Below the pieces are notes generated by a model. It was not told the origin of the DNA, searched no databases, and saw only the letters and a program-made list of their open reading frames with translations. From assembly GCA_020627705.1 (NCBI GenBank), contig JAHDGJ010000007.1:1-64000 (forward strand): a stretch of DNA of 64,000 nt. The letters run 5' to 3'. The first letter of the stretch is position 1; every line of letters begins with the position of its first letter. Below, in pieces: positions 1 to 9,818 of the stretch. The translations under genes were made by a program, and so were the position numbers. The DNA is from Saprospiraceae bacterium. Lineage in GTDB: Bacteria > Bacteroidota > Bacteroidia > Chitinophagales > Saprospiraceae.

Positions 1-2251
1 GTGCATCTGGATCACATCCGTAATCTCTATCCGTTGGTGCTTGCACCAACGCAGGGTTAAAGGTCTGATCTACGTTCCATTTAATTTGACAAGTACCTAA
101 AGTCACACCGTCAAATACATATGAATATGTTTGAGTAATTAAATCAATACCACAGTTTGCACCTTGCGAACCGTCCGCACCATCAAAAACCCAAACACCA
201 GTTCCACAGTTATCATAAACCCAACCTGGGAATTGTGCATTTACAGCAGCTGCAAATTCTGTTAAACCTCTACTTCCGTTTAGATAATTGTCAACATCTG
301 TACACGCAATTGAACCAATTGCTATAACCGGACATCCGTGGAATACAGGATCAATTTTATCTTCAATCAAAACAGTACCCCAACAAGTAACCTGACCTGA
401 AGGATCAGTAAGGCTTGCCGTAAGCGTAGTATTAATATAATCCGCCCAGCCTGCAGCCGGTGGGTTCATAACTACATTTCCTGCTGCATCTTCTAGAGTA
501 ACACTGTACGCACTAATTGTACAAATGGGAGGATCTCCCTCCATCACCATGTCAGCAGTGATTTCGCCACCACATAAGTTGTCTACAGAGAAATTTATAC
601 TTCCATTACAAGCAATCGCAACAGGAACAACGTCTTCAACTGTAATAGGAACAACAATTTGAGCAACTGTGTTACCGCATGCATCAGCGATATCTATCAA
701 AACATTATTCGCCCCTACTGTAGTTAAACCCGGATTCGGAACCATATAAGAAGTAGGCATCGTCGTATCAGTTGGATCCATTGCAGGAACGCTATTATCC
801 GTACCGTCAACAGTTACAGTATACGGAGAAACACCACCTGTAATTTCAATAAGTATACCTGGATCCTCAGTTGGGCATATAGTAGAATTTGCTACACTAG
901 TTAACGAACCTGCTAATGGGTCCGCGGCTAAAGCCGATGGTAACTCATAATCAAGTTCAAAAGCTCCTTCATCCCATCCAGTTACACCTAAATAGTATGT
1001 AGTACCCGCATTTAAAGCAACGCCATTTAAACCAGCTGGCCCAGTAAATATTCCACATGTAGCATCATCATCTGTAGCTATACAATTACCATCCGTTGTA
1101 GGCGTTAATGTACAATCATCCATTAAAATTAATTGCCCATCATAAGCCGTCGTATTCCCACATTGACTAAAGTTAGCAGGACCACTCACTGTTGGTGTAA
1201 ACGAATACCAAACGGCACCATCTGCAGCACCACCTAAACCACAATCTTCAGCTGCTGGCAAATCAAATAACGGAGCTCCAACAGTAGTACCAGTTACTGT
1301 ACCACATACGCCATCCAAAGGAGTAGCTGTTTCACACGCTGGAGGAGGAGGAGGGAATACTGCCAAGCAGAAATCACCTTGAGTTGAAGTACCTCCCGCA
1401 CCTGACCAACCAGAAACCGATACAAAATAAGTATCACCAGGAGTCAAACCTGCTAAAGGTACAGTTGAATTAAATCCAACAGCTCCAGAAAAATCATCCT
1501 GCGTACACCCTATCTCGGTTAAGGCACCACATGTTCCAGACCATACTGCAACTTCAGTATCCGTATTACCGGCACCTGCAAAATTGGTAGTTACTGTCGC
1601 ATCTGTTCCACCTGCTACGAAACTAAACCATACATCCGCTGTAGCCCCCTCAAAACATGATCCAGGAGTACCACTATCTGTTGCACCAGAATTTGAATAT
1701 GGATTATCGCCACCACAGTCTGTTGCACCCCATGTAATTGGCGTTGCAAGAGCACACTCATCTGGTGGAGGTAAAACTTCAGACACACAAATCTGAAACT
1801 CACCAGGAACCGATGTTGGGTTTGTGTTTAAAAAATGGTGAACTCTTACAAAGTAAGTATCTCCAACCACCGTTGCAGCAGTTGCAGATAAATCATTCAG
1901 CCCACCCACTGCGTCATTCGCAATTGAAGTACCCGCTGAGTCAAACACATCAATTCCACCGGTAATCAATGTACCAGGGAATAAATTTATTTCTGTAAAA
2001 GTAGAAGTAGCTACGAAAGAATACCATACATCTCCCGCAATTGTTAAACCAAGAGCTCCTAAAACAGGACCATCTACGGTTGAAAATACAGTAGTCCCAC
2101 CAGTATTAGCTGCGCCATTTACAACGCACGAACCCTCGGGATTTACTGCCACACTAACTGCATCCGCCATATTATCATTCGCAGGAGCTTGCCCCCATAC
2201 GAAACCAACAGACACAGTTAATAAAAAAATTAAGTTATAAATTTTTTTCAT
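1..2251 (-). CDS. Large secreted multidomain surface protein (partial, N-terminal 750 residues)
   Basis: The frame is open from the ATG at 2251 to the left edge without a stop, so the C-terminus lies outside the window. A Sec signal peptide of about 20 residues ends near VWGQ. Three modules of about 130-150 residues follow, each with a D-x-W-Y/F-S-F core and a later acidic Asp-Asp stretch, resembling bacterial pre-peptidase C-terminal (PPC-like) beta domains. Residues around 450-540 look Ig/SprB-like. From about 545 a module beginning CNGSINFSVDN and containing CWGTVLIEDK closely matches the N-terminal module of the protein at 14396-18841. A T9SS sorting domain is expected at the missing end, by analogy only. 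The start lies 7 bases after the stop of the upstream small gene, so the two are probably co-transcribed. Function is probably surface adhesion or structure; no catalytic motif was seen. Confidence 0.85.
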   Translation of the reverse strand, partial: MKKIYNLIFLLTVSVGFVWGQAPANDNMADAVSVAVNPEGSCVVNGAANTGGTTVFSTVDGPVLGALGLTIAGDVWYSFVATSTFTEINLFPGTLITGGIDVFDSAGTSIANDAVGGLNDLSATAATVVGDTYFVRVHHFLNTNPTSVPGEFQICVSEVLPPPDECALATPITWGATDCGGDNPYSNSGATDSGTPGSCFEGATADVWFSFVAGGTDATVTTNFAGAGNTDTEVAVWSGTCGALTEIGCTQDDFSGAVGFNSTVPLAGLTPGDTYFVSVSGWSGAGGTSTQGDFCLAVFPPPPPACETATPLDGVCGTVTGTTVGAPLFDLPAAEDCGLGGAADGAVWYSFTPTVSGPANFSQCGNTTAYDGQLILMDDCTLTPTTDGNCIATDDDATCGIFTGPAGLNGVALNAGTTYYLGVTGWDEGAFELDYELPSALAADPLAGSLTSVANSTICPTEDPGILIEITGGVSPYTVTVDGTDNSVPAMDPTDTTMPTSYMVPNPGLTTVGANNVLIDIADACGNTVAQIVVPITVEDVVPVAIACNGSINFSVDNLCGGEITADMVMEGDPPICTISAYSVTLEDAAGNVVMNPPAAGWADYINTTLTASLTDPSGQVTCWGTVLIEDKIDPVFHGCPVIAIGSIACTDVDNYLNGSRGLTEFAAAVNAQFPGWVYDNCGTGVWVFDGADGSQGANCGIDLITQTYSYVFDGVTLGTCQIKWNVDQTFNPALVQAPTDRDYGCDPDA

Positions 2252-2258
2252 TCTAAGT

Positions 2259-2636
2259 CTATTTAGTTAGTTTTTGAATTGCCTCTGCCTTAAAGTCATC
2301 AAAGAATGACCCCAATTTGGCTTGATTGCCGGCATATTGAGCTCTTAATCTAAGATCAACTTGATCAAGAACTGCTATGGCATCATAATTAGCATTTTGA
2401 GCAGCGCGCTTGAGTGCAGGCACCAATGCCTTAAAAGCGGCTTCTCTCAATTCAGTTTTAGCTGTAGTTGCGGCATAAGTTGGAACAACATCCAAATCGC
2501 CTTGCTCCATAGCATGATTCAAAAACAAATAGCCTTCACCTGAAGACATCATTGATTGACCTATGGAATTACTCAAACTAAAACCTGCAAAAAAGAAAAA
2601 GAATAATATAAACTTAATGTTTACTATGTTCTTCAT
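2259..2636 (-). CDS. Small secreted alpha-helical protein, unknown function
   Basis: This 125-residue protein starts with a basic stretch and a very phenylalanine-rich hydrophobic segment, giving a convincing signal peptide ending around SIGQ at residue 27. The mature part of about 98 residues is rich in Ala, Lys, Glu and Asp, has no cysteine, and is predicted by eye to be mostly helical. I do not recognise a family. It is the first gene of a probable two-gene operon with the large surface protein that begins 7 bases downstream, so it may be a periplasmic partner or chaperone for that cargo; this rests on position only. The signal peptide and tight spacing make it a credible gene despite its size. 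Confidence 0.75.
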   Translation of the reverse strand: MKNIVNIKFILFFFFFAGFSLSNSIGQSMMSSGEGYLFLNHAMEQGDLDVVPTYAATTAKTELREAAFKALVPALKRAAQNANYDAIAVLDQVDLRLRAQYAGNQAKLGSFFDDFKAEAIQKLTK

Positions 2637-2942
2637 GAGATTGAGTTTTGGTTAAAAAATTATAATTCTCGGTTAATAAAATATATTTAAATCAAACAGC
2701 ACAAACCACCACATTAGGTAGATTGCCTATCCGATTTGAAAATCCAAAATGTTATTGAAATAAGTAGGAGAGCTGTGTTCGTATTATCAAGTCAGGTTAT
2801 TAAACAAAGCAATCGTAACTGATTTCGGTTCTATGAAGGTGAGATCGTCATTACACCCTCAGGTTTCGTCGACAACAAAGATACATATCTGTTCTTCGCT
2901 TGAGTTATCAATATATTGGTATTTTTAATATATAAATTTTTT
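2637..2942. other. Intergenic stretch, 306 bases, no gene found
   Basis: The stretch separates two minus-strand transcription units. It should hold the promoter of the 125-residue secreted protein and the 3' end of the FG-GAP gene pair. I found no open frame, no tRNA, no clear TAnnTTTG element and no GC-rich terminator. The only structure noticed is a weak A/T-only inverted repeat near 2910-2935. Confidence 0.5.
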
Positions 2943-5900
2943 CTAATGTGTTTTGAAGAATTCAAGCGGACCATTATTTGAACTAGCCAAAATATAAGTT
3001 TCACCGTTTACTTTAATTTCCTTCAAGTTTCTGATTTCACTGTTCGATATGAATCCACTTTTTTCAGTGGTAACTGCTTGAAAGCTACCTTCACAGTCCG
3101 ATAAGAGTATTAATCCTTTTTGCCCGTCGAATCTCCCCGTCTCAACTTCAACATCAAAGGTTGCCCCTGCAACTATCAAATCCTTACATCCATCTTTGTT
3201 AAGGTCTAAAGATAAAATAGACTTTACTGGTCCGAACTGAGTCTCTATCGGAAGTTTCTGCGAAAAAAACTTTCCATTTTTATTAATAAATAAAGATGTA
3301 CTGAAAACATTGGCCTCAAATAATTCTGCTTCCGCAAGATTATCATTACCATATATGGCTTGAATACTAGATTCACCAAACAACTGATAAGATGGCACTT
3401 TTTCAGAAATTTCTGGAATTTGCTCACTAGAACATTGCTTTCCTCTAACTGGGTATTCTACCCCATTTTCGAAATACGATAAAACAATATCACTCTTACC
3501 GTTTTGATCAAAATCATCATAGTAAACCTTGAATGAATTCCCTCCTTTCACCTTATACTTAGCATTCTCCCCCAAATTACCCGCAAGAATATCCAAATCC
3601 CCGTCATTGTCGAAATCGGCAATTTCAATATCATACCACCAGCCATTTTGGTTGGATAAGCCATACTCATTTGTAACATCTCTAAACCTATTTTGAGCAT
3701 ACTCAAACACTCGAATTCCATTCCATTCTCCAGCAACAATTAATTCTTCTTTCCCATCATTATTTAAATCTATAAAAATGGACTCATTTAACATGCCCAG
3801 ATCACCCGAAATCAAACTATCGTTTCTTTCAAACCGATCAGTATTATTAATAAGGAAATAAGAAGATTCAGCTCTAGGATAACTTCCGTGAACTACATGA
3901 CCTCCTATGAAGATGTCTAAATCTCCATCTCCATCGATATCAGAGGCTGAAGCTGTGTTGGAATTGGTATTTGTTTTTCCGACAATTTTAATTTCGTTAA
4001 AAGCACCTTTAGAGTTATTTAAATAAATTCTTGGACCTAATGACTTATTACCAGATTTAAATTCATAAGATCCACTCAAAACAATTAGATCCATATGAGA
4101 GTCTTGATTCACATCCTTAGCAATAGCGAAAACATCCTCCGATGCTTTATTGCCACTGAATCCAGTTGATCGACTAAATTTTTGATTTTTATTCTGTATA
4201 AATAATTCAGATTTTTGACCTTTCGCTCCTCCTACAAAAATATCATCCAAACCGTCACCATTAGCGTCAAAGACTTCTAAAGCAGGCCCCATTCTTGAAT
4301 ATTTTTGGGGTAATAGTACTTGCAAATCATAATCATTAAAATCATTTTCTTTATGGCTAAATTCTATTCTCATCTTGTCATAGGAAACGAGTTTTTGATA
4401 ACTTTGAGATGAGTATGAAGTATGTTTAAAATCGTTTGCTTCTACTATTGAATTGACTTGTACATCGTTTAGGGTTGTTATTTTTTTTGCACCAGGCCAA
4501 ATTATCTCGATCCTATCAACCTCACTAATATCTCCCAAACCAAAGTGTACTCTTCTTGACGAATTGGATTGATATCCACTTAGTGATTTTACAACTTGTG
4601 ATACTTTCTTATCACCCATTGTTAAAACAACTTCGGTTCCTATTGTTGTAGCATTATTCTTCCTTGACAATTCAATGTCAATATAATTTGATTTTTGACC
4701 TAGTTCTTTTAGTTGATTCTTATACATGACCGCTTGACCATCCAATGCGTTTATCGCTAAGTCCAAATCTCCATCGTTATCAAAGTCAGCATAAGCTGCA
4801 CCGTTGGCGTTGAATGCTTTAGATAATCCCCAATTATATGTTTTTTCTTCAAAGCCATACTTACCATCACCTTTGAAGATATAATTAGGCGTTTTTGACC
4901 TAGGTACTTTTTGCATTATTTGATCATAGCTTATTTGACCAGATCTGTATTTATCAAGATATCCTTTTTTAGTAAAATCCTTATTTAGAACATCCAAATG
5001 GTATCCATTGGTAACATATAAATCTAGGTTCGAATCGTTATCAAAATCAGCAAATAAAGGACACCAAGACCAATCAGTAGCGTTTAAACCTGATAGGTAT
5101 GAAATTTCAGAAAAATTACTCCCTTTTTTTACTCCTAGCTTGCCCAAATTAAGCTGCAACGAGTTGTACATAAATTGTCTTCCAAATCCTCCTTGCTCTA
5201 TAACATTAAACAATTCAGGATTCATAGAAGCCATATTCGTTTTCCGAGATTTGTTGTTTTTTCCTAACATTTCTACCGCAAATAAATCCTGATAACCATC
5301 ATGGTTTATATCCCCAACATCTACCCCCATACTAAACGTAGAGGTATGCGATAAATTAGAAAGAATTAAATTACTAAATGTCCCATCTCCATTATTATGA
5401 AAATATGCGTCTGGTGACCAATAATCATTGCTCACATAAATGTCTTGAAGACCATCCTTATCGAAATCAATTGAAGTGATCCCTAATGTAAAACCATAAT
5501 GCTTAATTCCTGCTTTTGAGCTTTTGTCTAAAAACTTAGTACCGACATTTTCAAAATACTGATCATGAATTTTGGTTGGAGGATTTTTTGAGTATTCCAC
5601 CATTCTACCAAATACTTCTTTAAAATTTACAGGATGATTCCCTAAGTATAAATCCAAATCCCCATCATTATCCGCATCAAAAAAACACGCTTGTGTAGAA
5701 TAAAAATTGGAATTAACTCCAAACTCTTTTCCTTTTTCACTAAAAGTAGAATCCCCGTTATTTAGGTACAATAAATTTTCTCTTTGATCATCTGAGACAA
5801 AATCACCAGATTTACATACGTAAATGTCTACAAATCCATCATTATTCACATCTGCCATTGTTACTCCAGTCGACCAACTCTGAGTATTTGTAATTCCAGA

Positions 5901-6266
5901 TTTTTCAGTAATATCTTCAAAAACAAAATTCCCCTTATTGAGATAAAGTCTGTCGAATCCCATGTTGGCGGTAAAAAACAAATCTTCAAGTCCATCGTTA
6001 TTTATATCTCCTACTGCAACTCCACCTCCATTATAGATGTATTCATATGAGAAGTAATTAAATTGCGCGTTTTCAAAAATTCTATTTTCAAAAAGAATGT
6101 TCGAAATATTTGAGGGAACCTCTTTAAAAAGTTCTACGGACGATGAACTGGTTGTTGATTTAGAATTAGTTTTCTTTTGGTGATTTTCATTATGATCATT
6201 CTTACAACTCAAAATAATTGTAAAACTTAAACTGTAAAGAAATAAGCATTTAATAGATCTCTTCAT
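2943..6266 (-). CDS. FG-GAP/VCBS repeat lipoprotein with ASPIC/UnbV domain (CRTAC1-like), copy 1
   Basis: 1107 residues. A lipoprotein signal with cysteine at residue 21 (sequence IILSC) predicts a lipid anchor. Repeated D-x-D/N-x-D-G calcium-binding loops of FG-GAP/VCBS type (for example DINNDGLEDLFF, DFDNDGDLDL) occur at about 70-520 and again from about 640-1070, which suggests two beta-propellers. Between them, at about 535-610, lies an ASPIC/UnbV-like segment ending in a WPGAKK-type motif. Near the C-terminus is a PVRGKQCSSEQ motif shared with the neighbouring paralogue. It is the second gene of a pair, starting 29 bases after the upstream copy. The family is frequent on Bacteroidota surfaces and is usually presumed to bind glycans or proteins; a specific function is not established from this sequence. 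Confidence 0.88.
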   Translation of the reverse strand: MKRSIKCLFLYSLSFTIILSCKNDHNENHQKKTNSKSTTSSSSVELFKEVPSNISNILFENRIFENAQFNYFSYEYIYNGGGVAVGDINNDGLEDLFFTANMGFDRLYLNKGNFVFEDITEKSGITNTQSWSTGVTMADVNNDGFVDIYVCKSGDFVSDDQRENLLYLNNGDSTFSEKGKEFGVNSNFYSTQACFFDADNDGDLDLYLGNHPVNFKEVFGRMVEYSKNPPTKIHDQYFENVGTKFLDKSSKAGIKHYGFTLGITSIDFDKDGLQDIYVSNDYWSPDAYFHNNGDGTFSNLILSNLSHTSTFSMGVDVGDINHDGYQDLFAVEMLGKNNKSRKTNMASMNPELFNVIEQGGFGRQFMYNSLQLNLGKLGVKKGSNFSEISYLSGLNATDWSWCPLFADFDNDSNLDLYVTNGYHLDVLNKDFTKKGYLDKYRSGQISYDQIMQKVPRSKTPNYIFKGDGKYGFEEKTYNWGLSKAFNANGAAYADFDNDGDLDLAINALDGQAVMYKNQLKELGQKSNYIDIELSRKNNATTIGTEVVLTMGDKKVSQVVKSLSGYQSNSSRRVHFGLGDISEVDRIEIIWPGAKKITTLNDVQVNSIVEANDFKHTSYSSQSYQKLVSYDKMRIEFSHKENDFNDYDLQVLLPQKYSRMGPALEVFDANGDGLDDIFVGGAKGQKSELFIQNKNQKFSRSTGFSGNKASEDVFAIAKDVNQDSHMDLIVLSGSYEFKSGNKSLGPRIYLNNSKGAFNEIKIVGKTNTNSNTASASDIDGDGDLDIFIGGHVVHGSYPRAESSYFLINNTDRFERNDSLISGDLGMLNESIFIDLNNDGKEELIVAGEWNGIRVFEYAQNRFRDVTNEYGLSNQNGWWYDIEIADFDNDGDLDILAGNLGENAKYKVKGGNSFKVYYDDFDQNGKSDIVLSYFENGVEYPVRGKQCSSEQIPEISEKVPSYQLFGESSIQAIYGNDNLAEAELFEANVFSTSLFINKNGKFFSQKLPIETQFGPVKSILSLDLNKDGCKDLIVAGATFDVEVETGRFDGQKGLILLSDCEGSFQAVTTEKSGFISNSEIRNLKEIKVNGETYILASSNNGPLEFFKTH

Positions 6267-6295
6267 TCTCTTTTCAATCTTTGGTTATGTTTAGT

Positions 6296-9200
6296 TTAAT
6301 TACGAGCACTCATGTTTATGAGAAATTGCAAATAGAAATCGTTATTAGAAACAATGTAAGAAGGAATTGATTGCTCTGTAAGTTTCACTTTAACTATATC
6401 TTTTACATTTTTTCCTATAACTGCTCCATGTTCTCCGGATAGTACTGGTCTAAATGAAAATTCTTTATGACCTTCATTAATCAAAATTACACCATAGCCA
6501 GAATCATAACTAGGCGTTTCTACTTCCGTATTAAAAGTATTGCCCACGACTAGGACATCCAAATTTCCATCATTATTGAAATCATCAACAACAGATGAGT
6601 GAATTGGAGAAAACTGAGCTTCTACAGGTAAATCATATTTTTCAAATCCATTTCCGTTATTCAAAAGAACTATTGAATTAAAAATATTGGCTTTGAACTG
6701 AACTGATTCATCTAAATTCTTTTCACCGTAAACATCTATTAACGAAGCATTGGCAAATGATTCGAATGATGGAAACTTATCTTCTATAAAGGGCATCTGC
6801 TCTGTAGAACATTGTTTTCCTCGAACAGGGACATATTCATCTTTATATTTATTACTCAATACTATATCTCCTGTTCCATTTTTATCAAAATCATTATAAT
6901 AAACATAGAAAGGTTCTTTTTCACTTGCTTTAAATTTCGAATTAGTACCAATATTTCCAATAATTAAATCTTGCTTGCCGTCCTTGTTAAAATCTGCAAA
7001 ATTCACAGAATACCACCAACCAAATAGTTGATCGACTTCTAACTCCTCACTTATGTCCTGAAGTTTTCCATCCTTCCATTGAAAGATCAAAATTGAAGAC
7101 CATTCACCAACTAAAACCAGTTCTTTTTTACTATCTCCTATTAGGTCAACAAAGCATCCGTCTGTAATCATTCCAAGTGATTCAAAAGAAGAATTTAATT
7201 GTGCAGTCACATCTTCAAAAAAACCATTATTATTTAGCAAAAAAGTCGTTTTACTGGCAGAAGGATATTTACCTGGAACAGTTCTACCCATAACCACTAG
7301 ATCCAAATCCTTATCACCGTCAAAATCTTCCGCAATGACTCTTCCAGAACTAATTGCACTCTGAGGAATTCTGTTCTTACTTTTTGTGAATACTCCATTC
7401 CCATTATTTAGGTAAAGCCTATCTTCAAGTCTAGAGGGTAGATTTTGCATTTCTCCACCACCACCACTTGCCACATACAAATCATTGTCACCATCAAGAT
7501 CAGCATCAAAAATTACTCCTCCCATATCTTCGCTTAATTTATCCTGTTCAAGGAAAGAGGAATTTAATCTTTGAAATTTTCCTGATGGCAATTGCTGATA
7601 TAATTCACCAGCCTGTCCAGCGGCTCCCCCAACGAAAAAATCCTCTAATCCATCTTTATTAATATCTCCTATGGTAACAAAAGGTCCTAATGTAGATTGT
7701 TTGTGAGGAAGAAGGATTTCTTTTTGGAAGTCATCATAATTATTCTCGGAATGTTTAAAAGTAACACCACTTTGCATACCAGTAACGTCATTAAGCATTG
7801 GACGCTTCTTTTTGTTCAATTGCTTAGGAAGATGCGAATCTTTAAGTTTCAAGGTATGAAGAACGTTTCGCGCGGGATTATTAATTATCGTCTCATTCCC
7901 ATTAGGCCATACTACCTTAACTTTTTCAATTTCACTATCACTTTTAAGACCGAAATGCGCCAGACCCGGCATCGAAGACATAAATCCTCTAACATTGGTG
8001 GTTTCCACGTATTGCTTTCCACTTGAAGTGTAAAGAGTCACTTTGGAGTTTAAGGCATCAGACGAACCATTTAATAACCGAAATGAAATATAATCATTCT
8101 CGCCTTTGTCCGAATCATTTCGATAAATGAAAGCTTTGGAATCAATATTATTTACCACCAAATCAAGATCTCCATCCATATCTAAGTCACCATATGCGGC
8201 GCCGTTTGAAAAACTTTTTTCTGTTAAGCCCCATTCTTTCGTTTTGTTTTCCATTTTTAATTTGCCGCTATTCCTAAATATATAATTGCTAACAGGAGTA
8301 GAAGAAGTCTTCTGAAGAAATTCAAAATAAGTTTCGGTATTGGATTTTGAAAAAACTTCATCGACTTTAGATGTTGAATTCTTTTCTAATTCTTCTCTCC
8401 AATCGTTATTTCTCGTATCTCTTCTGTACCCGTTAGAAATGAAAAAATCCTTATATCCATCATTGTCAAAATCTGCAAGTAATGGAGCCCAACTCCATTC
8501 TGTTTTTGCTGTTTTTGTTATTAAACCTATGTCAGAGTAAAAGCCATTTCCCATATTTAGCTGCAAAGAATTAAACATAAATTGGGGAATGTAGTTTTGG
8601 TTGTTCTTTAAGAAATCAAATAATTTAGGATTCATACTAGGCATATTAGACTTCGAACGCACGTGATCCTCAGGTGTCATGTCTACAACAGCCAAATCTA
8701 AATGCCCATCATTATTTATATCACCCGCATCGACACCCATAGCGTAATAAGGAGTATGTTTAAAAAAAGTTTTTACTTGATTTGAAAACTCTTTCCCATT
8801 GTTATTGAGGTAATAATAATCGGGAAGAAAAAAATCATTGGCAATGTACAAATCAACAAATCCATCATTGTTAAAGTCAGAAGCGGATATACCTAACCCA
8901 AAGCTTGGATTATCAAATCCAAATTGCTTGGTCTTATCTATAAATCTTCCATTTTCGTTTACATAGAAATGATTGACGTTTTTGTATCTAATTTCTTCAT
9001 CTATAGAATTAAATTTTTCAAAAAACTCTTTTAAAGCCCCGTTAAAGCTTGAATGATTCAATACAAACAAATCCAAATCTTTATCGTTATCAAAATCAAA
9101 GAAACAAGCGTGAGTGCTATAGCCGGTATCGTTTATTCCATAAACTTGAGCCAGTTCTTGAAATTTCAAATTTCCTTGATTAACATAGAGTTCATTTGAT

Positions 9201-9643
9201 TGATCTTCTATAAATGCTGGGCCAGCATATGATACATAAATATCTAAAAGACCATCATTGTTGATATCAATCATATTTACTCCAGTAGCCCATTTACCAT
9301 TATTTTTGATGCCTGCTTTTGAAGTAATATCCTCAAACTGAAAATTGCCTTTATTTAGGTATAATTTTGAAGGTTTGTTATTTCCAGCAAAAAACAAATC
9401 TGGCATTCCGTCACCATTAATATCTCCCATTCCCACTCCTGCACCATTATAGTAATAATCATAAAACAAAGGATTACTATCTACGGTTTCTATCAAAGTA
9501 TTTTCGAATTCTACACCACTGTGTTTGGGCGAAATAAAAGAGAAAAGCGTTTCGGACATTGGCAATTCTTCCTCTTGACTACTACATGAAAGAAAAATTG
9601 AAAAACTTAACAACGCAAGCAATGCTATTTGTAGTATTCTCAT
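6296..9643 (-). CDS. FG-GAP/VCBS repeat lipoprotein with ASPIC/UnbV domain (CRTAC1-like), copy 2
   Basis: I place the start at the ATG at 9643, not the ATG at 9745. The shorter form (1115 residues) begins MRILQIALLALLSF and has a lipobox with cysteine at residue 20 (IFLSC), whereas the 34-residue extension would bury the signal. The architecture matches the downstream copy: N-terminal FG-GAP repeats with Asp/Asn-rich loops (GDINGDGMPDLFF), a central UnbV-like segment with a VVWPNGNE motif, then a second FG-GAP array and a PVRGKQCSTEQMP motif. The two copies align along their whole length and are clearly a tandem duplication that has diverged considerably. Probable outer-surface or periplasmic binding lipoprotein; ligand unknown. 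Confidence 0.87.
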   Translation of the reverse strand: MRILQIALLALLSFSIFLSCSSQEEELPMSETLFSFISPKHSGVEFENTLIETVDSNPLFYDYYYNGAGVGMGDINGDGMPDLFFAGNNKPSKLYLNKGNFQFEDITSKAGIKNNGKWATGVNMIDINNDGLLDIYVSYAGPAFIEDQSNELYVNQGNLKFQELAQVYGINDTGYSTHACFFDFDNDKDLDLFVLNHSSFNGALKEFFEKFNSIDEEIRYKNVNHFYVNENGRFIDKTKQFGFDNPSFGLGISASDFNNDGFVDLYIANDFFLPDYYYLNNNGKEFSNQVKTFFKHTPYYAMGVDAGDINNDGHLDLAVVDMTPEDHVRSKSNMPSMNPKLFDFLKNNQNYIPQFMFNSLQLNMGNGFYSDIGLITKTAKTEWSWAPLLADFDNDGYKDFFISNGYRRDTRNNDWREELEKNSTSKVDEVFSKSNTETYFEFLQKTSSTPVSNYIFRNSGKLKMENKTKEWGLTEKSFSNGAAYGDLDMDGDLDLVVNNIDSKAFIYRNDSDKGENDYISFRLLNGSSDALNSKVTLYTSSGKQYVETTNVRGFMSSMPGLAHFGLKSDSEIEKVKVVWPNGNETIINNPARNVLHTLKLKDSHLPKQLNKKKRPMLNDVTGMQSGVTFKHSENNYDDFQKEILLPHKQSTLGPFVTIGDINKDGLEDFFVGGAAGQAGELYQQLPSGKFQRLNSSFLEQDKLSEDMGGVIFDADLDGDNDLYVASGGGGEMQNLPSRLEDRLYLNNGNGVFTKSKNRIPQSAISSGRVIAEDFDGDKDLDLVVMGRTVPGKYPSASKTTFLLNNNGFFEDVTAQLNSSFESLGMITDGCFVDLIGDSKKELVLVGEWSSILIFQWKDGKLQDISEELEVDQLFGWWYSVNFADFNKDGKQDLIIGNIGTNSKFKASEKEPFYVYYNDFDKNGTGDIVLSNKYKDEYVPVRGKQCSTEQMPFIEDKFPSFESFANASLIDVYGEKNLDESVQFKANIFNSIVLLNNGNGFEKYDLPVEAQFSPIHSSVVDDFNNDGNLDVLVVGNTFNTEVETPSYDSGYGVILINEGHKEFSFRPVLSGEHGAVIGKNVKDIVKVKLTEQSIPSYIVSNNDFYLQFLINMSARN

Positions 9644-9753
9644 AAGTTTGGTTCTATTATCCTCGGAATAGAAGCTATTCAAGATGTCATGCCATCCATA
9701 CCTAGAATAAAGAAAATTTATAGCATTTATTCTAAATGATGGCAAATCATAAC

Positions 9754-9793
9754 AAAAAAAGCCCTATTCTCGAAGCATCGAAAATAGGGCTTT
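9754..9793 (-). terminator. Rho-independent terminator after the porP-like gene
   Basis: Read on the minus strand, AAAGCCCTATT and AATAGGGCTTT form the outer stem, a TCGA/TCGA inner pairing extends it around a short loop, and a run of seven T follows. It lies 25 bases after the PorP/SprF stop, so it ends that operon before the FG-GAP gene pair. Confidence 0.85.
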
Positions 9794-9818
9794 AGTTTAT
9801 AATTTTTTATTTTGTTCT

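Noticed and set aside
9644-9745. 34-residue N-terminal extension of FG-GAP protein copy 2
   Set aside because: It precedes a clear lipoprotein signal peptide and would make the signal internal.
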